Shown here piece by piece: positions 51,131 to 62,400 of a stretch of DNA of 64,000 nt. Each line of letters starts with the position of its first letter. Positions within the stretch are counted from its first letter, which is position 1. The notes under the pieces are model-generated. The model was not told the DNA's origin, did not search any database, and saw only the letters and a list, made by a program, of their open reading frames with translations. Source of the DNA: Homalodisca vitripennis (Eukaryota > Arthropoda > Insecta > Hemiptera > Cicadellidae); assembly GCF_021130785.1 (NCBI RefSeq), contig NC_060208.1, forward strand, positions 169,316,501 to 169,380,500. The letters are read 5' to 3'. Made by a program: the position numbers and the translations under genes.

Positions 51131-51160
51131 ATTTTTCATTTCATTTCATTTCATTTCATT
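51131..51160. repeat. (TTTCA)n tail of LINE B
   Basis: About five TTTCA units at the 3' end of the element, merging with the target duplication TTCATT. Confidence 0.9.
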
Positions 51161-51815
51161 CCTAAGTCATAGAACTCAAGTTGTCCAAATTTGTAATCAT
51201 ATTTCAAATTCTGTAAATATGAATTATGAAGTTCCTCAAGGATCCATTCTCAGTCCAATTCTCTTCCTGCTTTTTGTTAATGACATAAAATCATCACTGC
51301 CACACGGGAAAATCGTGCAGTAAGTTGACGATACGACTCTTTGTTTTAACGAATCTTCGAAATCAGATTTGGAACAAAACGCATTTGTTGGAATGAACAA
51401 TTGTGTCCAACATTTTCATAGCCTCAATCTAAATACAAATTCATCTAAATCTAACGTTTTAAATTTCACTTTAAATCCAATAGACTTTGAGTATGGACCT
51501 ACGTTATGTTAGCGTATGATAAAATACTAGAAGAAGTCTATTCCTCAAAATTCCTTGGAATTTACCTTGATCAAGGTTTGACATGGAATGTTCACATCGA
51601 TCACGTTTGCTCAAAATTAGCCTCAGGCATTTATGTTCTGAGGTCTCTAGCCAAATACTGCCCAAGTCAAGTTCTGATAACGGCGTATTATGGCTTGATT
51701 TATCCACACCTCACTTACGGATTGGTACTATGGGGTGCCTGTGCAAGGAACCAATTTTCAAGAGTGTTTAAATTACAGAAGCGAGCGATCCGCACCATTG
51801 CAAAATTGCAGTTTA
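51155..51815 (+). mobile_element. LINE A, fragment 2 (reverse transcriptase palm to thumb)
   Basis: Resumes LINE A with FLSHRTQVVQICNHISN and VPQGSILSPILFLLFVNDI. Then a stop (51321) precedes the catalytic VDDTTLCF, in which the first Ala/Tyr position is altered. The frame 51506-51838 continues with SSKFLGIYLDQGLTWNVHI and CPSQVLITAYYGLIYPH. Several stops and shifts show it is dead. The Harbinger element interrupts it after TTA at 51813-51815. Confidence 0.88.
51813..51815. repeat. Left TTA target site of the Harbinger element
   Basis: TTA here and at 55428-55430 immediately flank matching inverted ends, as expected for PIF/Harbinger insertion. Confidence 0.9.
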
Positions 51816-52050
51816 AGCCGCGTTTACACCGGAGCTGACAACATTGCTGCCAGCAAAAAGCTGACAACATTTACAAAAATCATACTTTTAATTCCGTCAA
51901 CATTTGCTGCCAACAATGCTGTCAGCACCGAAAAGTGTTGGCAGCATTTACCCACCAGTAGTCGGTAAAGATCAAAGAATGTTGTCAAACATATGCTGGC
52001 AGCAATGTTGACGGGACTAAAAGCGACCGTCAACAATGTTGGCAACACTT
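51816..52050. repeat. Harbinger left terminal and subterminal repeats
   Basis: The terminal AGCCGCGTTTACACC is followed by repeated ctgacaacatt, gctgccaacaatgctg and gcagcaatgttgac blocks in both orientations. Equivalent blocks lie at about 55276-55427. Such arrays are candidate binding sites for the element's two proteins. Confidence 0.8.
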
Positions 52051-52164
52051 CCCTTAGCGCACGTGGTTGGCCGCCATGTCGTTCCGACAGCGTCAGTACT
52101 ACTCTAGTTGCGACTGTTGATGGTAGTACGTCTGTGTTGTTTGGTGTCCGTGTTTCTCAACTCA

Positions 52165-54545
52165 TATGAACAGCGACAGCATTGAGAGTGAAATTGATTG
52201 GTCCCGTGAAACAGTCATGCAATTGATTGACCTATATCGAGAGCAACCAGTTCTTTGGAATCCGATGGACCCTGATTTTAAAATAAAAACCTAAAGAACT
52301 ATGCATGGAATGACATTTCGCGGGAAATAAAAGCCAGTAATACGGAAGTACAGGCAAAAGTGAAAACATTGTTTGGCACAGTTTCAAAGAGAACTTAAGA
52401 AGAAGAAGAGAGTGGTTCGGGGGCAGACGAGTATAAAAGCAAGTGGTGTTATTTTAAAGCGATGCTGTTTTTAAAGGATAAAACTACTGCACGGAAGATT
52501 AAAGAAGCTGGGATTGCCACTGACGACAAAGAGGCTGCCGATGAAACAGTGCAGGCAAGTAGTTAACAAGATTATTTTATCAAATTGTCACATATTTTAA
52601 TGTCACTTTTATAGGTTAAAAAAGTTAAACATAAACACAACGGTCTAAAATTTGTTACAAATTATATAATGTAATTAACACTACTTTAATTGTTACTTTG
52701 TTATTGTTGTAAATTCAACTATACGTTATAATATGTGCAAACGTCCTTATGTACATTTGTATTTTAGGCCTAGTAGTTGTTTTGCCATGGCACTGAACCC
52801 TCGTCACTTTGAAAGTAAACACTGATTTCATCACGTATTTGTTTGGCCACTGGGAAGGTTTTTTGGAATCTTCTTTAAACGAAGTAGAGTGTCTCTAGGC
52901 ATTCCATCAACTCTCCATTGTCCTGGCCACTAATGATCCTGTAGCTAGGTCCTCGACATCAAAAGCTCCGGGAGGTGTATACGTTGAAGCTGATGACATA
53001 CTTCTTCGCAAAAAGTTATGCAGGTGACAGCAGGCTAAAACAACTGTGTCTGCCCGCTCTGGTTCCAATAACATTGGTTTCCTCAACACACGGAAAATAA
53101 CACTCAATATTCCGAATACATTTTCCACTACTCTACGGCCCCTGCAGTGGCGATAGTTGAAGACACGTTTTACACTTGCCTTAATCATGCAATCCAGGAA
53201 ACGCCTTCATGATGTTAATTTTTAAAGGAAAGGCATCGTCAGCCAGGAAAAAGTAGGGTACCGGTAAGTACTCTCCCTTCCTGGAAGGAAACTTGGGTCG
53301 GGAAGATTCAAAGTCTTATTTTGAAGGTGTTGTTTTAAGGTACTATTGCCAAAACACTCCACCATCAGATAACCGTCCTTGGCAACCAACAGAGACGTAA
53401 GTAAAGCAATAATTTGCATCAACAACAGCCAGGAGAACAATGCTGAAATAACCTTTGTAATTGAAATATTCACTTGATGTGTTGATGGGTGCCTGTAGCA
53501 TCACATGTTTCCCATCCATGCTTCCAATGCAGTGCGGAAAATTCCATTGCGAGTTGTACTCTTTGGCATGATGTAGCCATTCTTCTTTAGTATTCGGCAA
53601 CTGCAAAATGAAATGTATTTTAAAGAGGTCAGTGATCCATACAGTCAAGATATAAGTGCCAATTAATATACTTAATACAATAAGGGTTTTTCTCTGTTAC
53701 GTCCCTTTTTTTATGTGATAACGTTTTTAAATGTGATTGTAATTTAACAGCTGATTACCTTCAGATGAATTTGTAACTAAAGTCAGATTGTAAACAGAAA
53801 TATATCGTTTATAAAATTTTTTCATAAAACTTTGTAAACTGTGAGTTTAAAATCATATAATCTCCTTCGAATTGTAGGTGAGTTTTCTCATAAACAGAAA
53901 AAAAATTTAAATGCGCAATTTGCGCACAGGCCCCCTAGTATACCATAATCTTATAAAAAATAAACGTTTATTTCAGCAAAAGATTTAAAAACTAGTGATT
54001 TTTACCTACTCTGTCAACTCAAGGTAATGTCAACTGTAAAGTAATGTGGTTTTATTTTTAGGGAGGACATTGCAGAGGAGGGCAATGACACATCAATCAC
54101 AACTGCCGACAACACACCTAAAACAGGAACGGATCCTCCTCGAAAATTGACGAAGAAGAGGAAAGCTTCAATTGTGGATGAAGCTTATCAAGTAATGAAA
54201 AAAGTGTCTAGCCAGTTAAATCAGCCAGGAATTGAAGACGAGTTTGATATCTTTGGAAAAAACGTTGCGTGTCAATTACGAAAACTTAAAAACTCTCGGG
54301 ACCAAGCACTTGCAAAACACAGGATTAATACCATTTTGTTCGAAATGGAACTTAAAACAGTTTTACCGATGGGTCCAGAGCCATCAAGATCAACCAGTGC
54401 ATCTTCCTACATTCAGTCATACGATCCATTAACATCTAATGAAATCCAATCATCCATCAACGCTGCAAGTCCATTTCTGCTGAGTGGGCTCCTCAACATG
54501 ACGAGTACAATGATGCTTATTGTGATAAAATTATTCAATCTATAG
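52165..54545 (+). pseudogene. Harbinger MADF-like DNA-binding gene (two exons, frameshifted)
   Basis: Exon 1 runs from ATG 52165 to about 52554. It encodes SRETVMQLIDLYREQPVLWN and KNYAWNDISREIKAS, the MADF (Myb/SANT-like) pattern, but needs at least two frame changes (near 52290 and 52395). It ends in a CAG-GCAAGT context that would be a GC-type donor. Exon 2 starts after TTTTATTTTTAG at 54061 and encodes a charged region (PPRKLTKKRKASIVDEAYQV) to 54545, with another probable shift near 54490. In this superfamily the Myb-like protein helps bring the transposase to the ends and nucleus. The proposed intron contains the transposase 3' exon on the other strand. Confidence 0.7.
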
Positions 54546-55136
54546 GTTTATCATCAAAAAGTAACTAAATTTTCTATGGAAATAAAGCTGTTTTTGATTT
54601 TATTTGTATTATTTATGTATGTAATTAAACTTTGAGTGAAATATTCACTAAGTTTCTTTAAACCAAACCCATTTCCAAAACAACTATTATTACTAACAGC
54701 ATAATATAACCAATCACATATGTATTTGATATTTTTGGATATGGAAGGAGGCAATCATAGGGACATTGGTTATATACAAGTATTCACTTACCTTTATATT
54801 ATCCTTCAACTCATCAATCAAAGCTGCACAAACTTCAGGTATTATTCCAGAAATTGTAGATTTTGACACTTTAAACAGGTAACTGAGACTAGAGTAAGAG
54901 TCTCCACTGGCCAAGTATCTCAAGGTCACTGCAAGTCTTTCTCGTGCAGGTATTGCTAGCCTGTAATTGGTGTCTTGTCTCGCAATTTTAGGTCCAATAG
55001 CTGTGAGAAGGTTTTCAAAGTCGTTACTTGTCATCCTCAAGAAGTTTTTAACGCTGCCGTCACACCTCAACTCTCTTGACAATGGATTAATATCGTCCTG
55101 ATTTAAATCTGAAAGTAAGTCACTTCCACTATACAC
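52907..55136 (-). pseudogene. Harbinger DDE transposase (HARBI1-like), two exons, frameshifted
   Basis: Exon 1 (55136 down to about 54791) encodes an HTH-containing N-terminus (RLAVTLRYLASGDSYSSLSY, then VSKSTISGIIPEVC) and ends at a strong donor (AAAG|GTAAGTGA on the minus strand). Exon 2 begins after TTTTGCAG at about 53602 with LPNTKEEWLHHA. Catalytic blocks are CIGSMDGKHV (first Asp, about 53515-53550), VDANYCFTYVSVG (second, about 53400-53440) and FFLADDAFPL (about 53230-53260), ending with RRVVENVFGIL and CCHLHNFLRR. At least two frameshifts lie between 53360 and 53170. Exon 1 is intact. The protein would cut and reinsert the element. Confidence 0.87.
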
Positions 55137-55275
55137 AGATCTGGCCCTAAGGGAAGGCCTTTACCCAATATCTCTTTGGTCTTTTCTTTTTACCTATGAT
55201 GGACGCACGCTGCTGCTACCGCCGCAAGTTGCTCGAGTGTTGACATCTCGGAATGCAGAATGCAACTAAACGCAC

Positions 55276-55427
55276 CAAAGCGCAAAAATGTTGTCAACAC
55301 ATGTTGATCAGTTTCGGAATTCGCCAACATTTGGCTGCCAGCATTTGCTGCCAGCAATTTGTTGATAGCAATGCTGCCAACAAAAGCTGGCCAACATTTG
55401 CTGACAGCATTTGGTGTAAACGCGGCT
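55276..55427. repeat. Harbinger right subterminal and terminal repeats
   Basis: Mirror of the left end: repeated caacatttgctg and gctgccagca-like blocks, then GGTGTAAACGCGGCT at the terminus. Confidence 0.85.
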
Positions 55428-55959
55428 TTAGAGAGTCGTGCAGGTCAACTTTCAAAAGGTTGCAACTGTTAACTCTGCCTAGCCTCTACATTTTACAAAC
55501 AACGTTGTATTGTACGTCTAAATGTGCCTTGATTACTCGTAATCGTACGGGACTAGAGGCAGAGACAACTACCGAACTGGGAGACACAGGACGGTGGTTT
55601 ATGAACGCTTGCCTTCACAGGCAGGGGTTCATTTTATTAACAGATTGCCCTATGAATTAAGAAAAGCCTCGACGTTCAAGGCGTTGAAAACTCGTTTAAA
55701 ACGCTGTTTAGCGACAAATGCATTTTACAATGTAAAAGAGTTTCTGGAATATGACTGGGAGACCATACAATAACAAGACTGACTCTCGAACGAAGTGGGA
55801 ATTATTGGCGATGGATGAACGTGGAATGAGTGATCAAATGTATGTCTGAATGAGAGCTCGATGTGGTATGTTGTCCAAATTTTAACATATTTGACGTTTG
55901 CTATACAAATGTATTTTGTCTCCGCAATAAAAAATTGACTATAGACTATTGACTATTTG
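55428..55959 (+). mobile_element. LINE A, fragment 3 (C-terminus and 3' end)
   Basis: Continues LINE A after the Harbinger insertion. A late block VHFINRLPYELRKASTFKA followed by LKTRLKRCLAT and a stop near 55770 is typical of the end of CR1/Jockey-group ORF2. The 3' end is ATTGACTATAGACTATTGAC-type heptamer repeats (about 55935-55959), so LINE A, like LINE B, ends in a simple repeat rather than poly(A). Confidence 0.82.
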
Positions 55960-58765
55960 AACATACGAGGTTTTATTCAAAAGACAACTAGGGAGACTCG
56001 GCATTTGCATCAGTGATGTAATGCATCCTGACCAGAAATGCTCCTTTACGCTGAAAACTTTATATATAAGTAAGACATTTTACCTCTGATCGTCATAACC
56101 GTGAACACTGAAATAACACTTTCGTGATTTATGCCTACTTATTTTTAAAAAATATCATAGGTATATCATACGGGTTTCCAAGCAGTCGAACACGATTTTT
56201 TTTTTAATTGCGTGAAAAGTCGCGGGTAGCAGCTAGTGCAAGTGTACAATTGAACTATTTTAAATTACTATGTTCACAAACATAATTTTGTATTAATTGA
56301 GTCTAAATCGATTTTACGTTTATACAAATAACTGTATATTCTTATAATAATCTTCTACTTATAAGGTAGGGTCATTGAGTTTCTAAATTTTTGAAAGTGC
56401 TACTATTATATTTATATGCTAAAACTGAAGGCTGTGGTGCCATGCCACAAAAGCATGAGGCAACATTGAGGGAGAAGGGTAGGTTCTTATAATACTCGTG
56501 CGCAGAGCTCCAAGTCCCAGGTGCTAAGGCTCTAACCTAACTGTGTTCTTCAAGTTGTTGTTGAAATTATTTGTTTAATGGGCGCCACCCCGTTGGTAAG
56601 GTTGCTGAGGGTAACGACGGGGAAGAAACCCTTCCAAAAGCACACAGCAAGGCAGACCCAAAGCCCTAACATTTATTCATGCTCGGTTCACAAGCTATGA
56701 TATGAACCCCAATAATACACTATTAGTTTCCTGGAAATCCACTAATAGCATCTAAAGTTATTTCACCTTGATAAACTCAAATTTTACTAAACCACTATGT
56801 TTGTGTATCTCGGCACAACTCCATCCTTAAGTGTGAAGTGCTGATAACTAATTATTGTAATCAAGTCGTGAGGGGACTCTAAGTTACACAGCAAAATTAT
56901 TTAAATATAATTGGCATATATCAATTTATTTAATCTAATTGTGCTTGTTATATTTTTTTAATACCACAAAACTATCACTAAATTATCAAGGAAAATTAAA
57001 CACTGTATATATATCAGAAAATCTTGGATTTATTTAAACATGATCAAATTAAGAACCCATTTCAAAATTCCAAAAAAAGACAGGAAACATATTCTGCTTA
57101 TCAACCTGATAAGTATCAGTACAACTTTCTAATAAACTCAATGAGAGGAAGTAAATATTCTTAATCAGTGACCTTAGGTCAAATTCACAAGTATTCACAA
57201 CAATTAATTTCAATAGAGTATGATAAATCCCCAGAATATATCAGAAATCACCATGGCGGACAATAATAAAAATCTATCACAATAATCAATAATCAATACT
57301 TAATAGCTATAATAAATATTCAATTATGATAATAAACAGCAAAGCAGGTGGCCACCGCTGAAAAGAGTACTCATGAAAACAAACATTAAACATTTAAATG
57401 AACAGTGAGACATTTAATAACTAACATAATTGACAAATGAAGCGACGAATTGCATCACTGGCAGAGTCCAGAAATGTCCCCTGAAATGTCCAGAAGTCTC
57501 CTAACCGCACCAATATGAAATAGAATCGTTGTATTTAACTTTGACTATCACAGTCTAAGTCCGTGCTGGCCAGCCAAATCCAAAATAATATTGATTCAAG
57601 TTCACCAAGTGGAAAAGAATGACTTTCTATCACTTATCGGTTCACGACAGGCGATACGGTGAGTGAATAGAAGTCCCAGTGAGTTGGCACACGGCAGTGG
57701 CAGTGCGGTGTGGGGGGGGGGGAGGGCCAATGTCACCACGGCCACCGGTCAGCGGCGACGACACGGTAGCGGCGATGCGACGTGATGCTGATGGCTGTGG
57801 CTGTCAACCAACCGTTCCGTTCGCTTGACGATGTCCGGAACGTAAAGAAAAACCCTACATATTCAATAATATATAGTATTTTGGTAGGCAAATAATTAAA
57901 CTACATAATTAACTACAATGGTATAAAACAAATATTTTGCAGATTCATATTAAACATTTTAATAAATCTATTTACTAAAGCATTATTTTTTTATATGTTT
58001 AATTTTATAATATTATTTATATTTTAATAATAGGGATTCATTTAATTAAAACCTGAATTTATTCTTTAAAACTGTTACTGTTTACATTTATTTACATAAA
58101 ATTCTAAACTTCATAATATCGATATATATATATATACAGTATATTATTGTTTCAGTTACTTCAAAACATTTTAATCCTTTTCTATAAAATAATACTTGTG
58201 CAGCTTAACTGCATCATAACTCACGAGCTCACAAAATAACATGCAAAAGATAAATGATAATCTAGTATTGGACAGTTTTTACAAAATCACAAGTACGAAA
58301 ATAAGGTTATTATGTAGACACATTAGAACTTTACTAAACAAAATCATTAATTGTCATTTAAAATCATTACTACGAGATATATCAGAGATATGAAACATTA
58401 ATAAATTTACGAGATATGAAACATTAATAAATTTGGCTCTGTAAATAGTGGACAGAAATTAAATATTATATACGGACAGTTAGCTAGTAGAGCAGCTAAT
58501 GACCTGTTCTCAACGACTAAAGGTAAATATTTTCAAGATAAATATATTGATAACAACACTTATATTCTGTGGCACAAATAAAATCAAGTTACTGGCAATA
58601 TTCAATAAGGTTACTGCAATATTCATTGTCATCGAACAATTGTGTACAAACCACAATCGCTGTCTCAAAATTGACAAATTGATAAATTTACATTTTACAA
58701 ATTACACCGTTTTTTAAACATACGAAACAAATGAGACATTTATATTCACAAACAAGAACGTACTT
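55960..58765. other. Unassigned DNA with a GC-rich island
   Basis: A repeat-like motif attgcgtgaaaagtcgcggg with tagcagctag lies at about 56208-56238. At about 56577-56590 the minus strand reads GGTGGCGCCCATTAAAC, containing TGGCGCCC, the usual start of a lysine-tRNA primer-binding site. A GC-rich stretch at about 57640-57850 includes a G10 run at about 57712. Together they could be a degraded minus-strand LTR and leader, but no LTR pair or retroviral gene is seen. The rest is AT-rich. Confidence 0.35.
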
Positions 58766-59497
58766 GATTTTTTTTTTAATATATACATTTACTTTAACAT
58801 TAGACATTTTATGGCTACAAAATATTACTGAAACAGATTTTAACTACCCTAAATTCTACTCCAAGTTTCTTTCTTCAAAATTAATATTGCATAATTGGCT
58901 CGTATTCATTTTAAGCTACAGTTAGATTTATATGAGTGAATTTTATATCGCTATACACATTAAATAGACAGTACTATTTTCATATTCCGCTCTTTCCCAG
59001 TAAAATACAAATTGGGCAGTTTATCACACAACATAAAATATTGACAACACAATAAACGAAACCCTAATTACTTGTAAAATAAGTAATCATACATTAAACA
59101 TCGTTCCTATGTGCCACGTGCCTTACTTAGGATTTTTTTTTATATATACATTTACTTTAACATTAGACATTTTATGGCTACAAAATATTACTGAAACAGA
59201 TTTTAACTACCCTAAATTTATTCTACTCCAAGTTTCTTCCTTCAAAATTAATATTGCATAATTGGCTCGTATTCATTTTAAGCTACAGTTAGATTTATAT
59301 GAGTGAATTTTGTATCGCTATACACATTAAACAGACAGTACTATTTTCATATTCCGCTCTTTCCCAATAAAATACAAATTGGGCAGTTTATCACACAACA
59401 TAAAATATTGACAACACAATAAACGAAACCCTAATTACTTGTAAAATAAGTAATCATACATTAAACATCGTTCCTATGTGCCACGTGCCTTACTTAG
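58766..59497. repeat. Tandem duplication, two copies of about 365 bp
   Basis: Copy 1 starts at gattttttttttaat (58766) and copy 2 at gatttttttttatat (59131). They are nearly identical throughout, ending after cacgtgccttacttagga. Differences are a handful of substitutions and small indels, so the duplication is recent. No coding content. Confidence 0.92.
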
Positions 59498-62400
59498 GAT
59501 TGTCCAAGCATGAATAAAGAGAACCTATCTTAATGATTGCAAAAGTCTAATAATGATTTAAATTTTGAAGCTTTTAAATATTGCTTTTGACAAAGATTTG
59601 AATTATAGAAAATGACGGTCTGCCTTACCTCTAAGCAAATTTTCCCTGAAGAAAATGCTGAAAATCCACGACGTGAAGAAGGCTTCCACAATCCATGTGA
59701 ACAGGTCGGCAGCTCATCCACAACAAGCCTAATTGTCGAGACAATGCCATATCACCCGCTCAGGATTAAACTTGCCGGCGCACCGGTCTAAGGTCCAAAG
59801 TGGCGGCTCTGGCTAGGCGACAGCGCTTACGGCAGTTTCTCAGCGCCTACATAACTATGATAGGCAAATACTTCAAGCTCAAGCTTTAGGGAATGCATCG
59901 GCCAACTTTGCGGGCTAGCTTCCGCAGTGGAAATGTCTAGTTGGGTGATCAATCCAACTTCCGAAAATGAGGTCCATAAAACATAAACGTTACAGTGGTT
60001 CTATCAGTGTTCTGTAAATGGAACATATAAACTAATAATACATGCTCATTTTGATATTTAGAGATGATTTCGACAAGTGAAATTTACTTTTTCTCTTGAC
60101 TGAGTCTGAAAGGATATTATAATGGTATATTTATTTTTGTAAATTAATTTTACATACATAAAATTTGCTATTAATTTCATATATAAAATATTAAAGTTAA
60201 TGATCTTGTAATAAAGATTTCTCAGTAGATAAAGGTAAGCAATAAATTAAACAAACTGAATATTTTTCCATTTGAAATTCTCCGTACTTGTTAAAACTAT
60301 ATTTAGAATGTTGTTTAAAAGTGTATTAATGTTAAAAGGGTACATTGATTTAGTTTTATCCGGGATAATTAATGAACTTAATTAGCAATACTTAAGCTTA
60401 TATTACGTTTATAGTACTGACCAATTCTTTAATATTGTCGAAGATACGCTATAGACGCATGTTTTAAACGGCAAACTTAATTTAATTGACGGTAATGAAA
60501 TATAACATAAGTGTTATAATTGAAATATTTATTGACAAATAAATGAATATGATACTTTTCTTAGTTAATGACTGTACTAAAATGCGAGAGTTATTGATCA
60601 TTACGGGATATCTTGCTACCAACAATAATCGCATACCTTATTTGTCATAAGCTTGTATAAGCTAGAAATACGGTAAGACTAGAAAAGGTAAAAATATAGG
60701 TCTACAAGCTGAATGAAAATGAACGATTTGTATGTTAGTTACGGGTTATATTTATAAGGTTTATGGTACTTAAGCATATTAATGTCACAAAATATAATTT
60801 CTCAAGTTATGTGATATAAAGGTATAGTAAAAAATAGCAAATATTATAATACCGTTGTTTTATTTTAAAGACGCATTGCATAATTTGTATTATTTCAGAT
60901 AAGACAGCACTTGCGTTTCTCTGAGCACAATGGATGAAAAAGGAACTGACACGGAAGGGAATAAAACGTTAGAATCTTCGTTATTTCGGAATTGATAGTT
61001 ACAAACCTAATTATTTGTCCAACTAAATACTTATATATTGCCTTTTAAGCGTATATATTTTCACAATAATTAACTAATCTTACCACAGTAACCTTTTAAG
61101 AATTCTACATTATTTCAAAAAACTTTTTCCGCTGATAATACACCGATACTGATCACTGATATTTTCCAGCTAAAAAGCTTATTCGGACTTCAACAAATTT
61201 AAAAAAAGGAACTAGCGTAAATGATCCACCCAATCCCGTTATTAGGACCTAAAACACGTTTAATAGAATAACTTTTAATTTAAGATAATTAAACTGTACA
61301 CAGCCATAAATTCAGACAAATCTATATACGAACAAATCTGCATTTTTAAAATATGACTGGGCAAATCACATGTATTAGTAGGTAATTCCTCGTATTGTAT
61401 TTATATTTGTAAAACCGAATAAAAAACTAATATTCAAATGTTATACGTCTTTTGTATTATATTATATAATATAAATATATATATATATATTTTAATGAAA
61501 TTAAACATAATTAAATTAACTTATACATATCGTGAGTTAATGAATCTTACCCGATATAGTGGCGTCCAAATAATATGACTTTGCATTTTGGACTTTGCAC
61601 TTTGTTGTCGTTGAACATTTATGTTCTCCTCTTTATAATAAAATTTTGTTCAAATAAAAGTATATATAATCATAAAAGCAATAACTTTTTTCATTCTATG
61701 GATTTAAAAAATTTAGAATTAAAACAAAGGAAACATTTGATTTTTATTTATTTGGTTGGGGAAAAATGATCGTTACATAAAGTAATTTCTCGCCAGAAAC
61801 TCGTATTTTTGTACCAAACGACTAAGAACTGCATGTTCCATATTTTCTGTTTCTTACTGAATGTTTTAGATAGACCGAATCGACGAGAATAAAAGTGCAA
61901 TTATATATGTGTTTGGCGAACGATTCTTCCGTCATTTTACAAATTACGTTAGCTCTACAGTCTTTTATAAGAGGCTCTCTTAAATCTCTTCAAATAAAAC
62001 AAATAAGACTTTTTCAGTAATATCGGTGTTGTTCCAAATAAACATTTGCGAGATTCTTTCAAATATCTAAGCATCTCTTTACTACCGCTCTTAATCATAA
62101 GATCTCATTGCGGACTTTTTATTAACTAATATCATATAAGGAAAGTAAAATACTATGTAAAGTTTTTAATTAAAAGCAGTCTCGTTCTATTTATAACCAC
62201 GAAGTTGTGTTAAAGAAACATTGAACGTCGTGTGCTGCCTAAGTCTGTTAAAATATTATATTGTGGCAATTTTGAGACAGTTTCAACCCTAGAAAATTAA
62301 AATTGTAGTAATACAAAAATGATATATGTTTTCTATATACAGAACTTGTAGCTGTAATTCACTTTTCTCAAGTTAAAAACAAAGCTATTAACCATAAGAG

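Larger units (their letters stand above)
45868..51154 (+). mobile_element. LINE B, near-full-length CR1/Jockey-group non-LTR retrotransposon
   Basis: About 5.3 kb with ORF1 (46070-46924), a long AT-rich spacer, ORF2 (endonuclease plus reverse transcriptase, 47960-50860), a 3' stem-loop at 51077-51120 and a (TTTCA)n tail. It sits inside LINE A. A microsatellite-type 3' end rather than poly(A) favours a CR1-like clade. ORF2 has two frameshifts, so this copy is inactive. Confidence 0.9.
51816..55427. mobile_element. PIF/Harbinger DNA transposon, 3.6 kb, complete ends
   Basis: Starts AGCCGCGTTTACACC and ends GGTGTAAACGCGGCT, perfect 15-bp inverted termini with TTA duplicated outside. Subterminal regions at both ends are packed with inverted and direct copies of CAACATTGCTGCCAGCA-like and GCTGACAACATTT-like motifs. 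It encodes the two genes typical of the superfamily, a MADF/Myb-like protein (+) and a DDE transposase (-). Both carry frameshifts, so this copy is not autonomous now. Confidence 0.94.

Noticed and set aside
54147..54545. Separate host gene at the lysine-rich frame
   Set aside because: It lies inside the Harbinger element boundaries and fits as the second exon of its MADF-like gene.
60898..60994. First coding exon starting at ATGGATGAAAAAGG
   Set aside because: The acceptor-like site is good, but the frame stops after 18 codons and no convincing donor follows.
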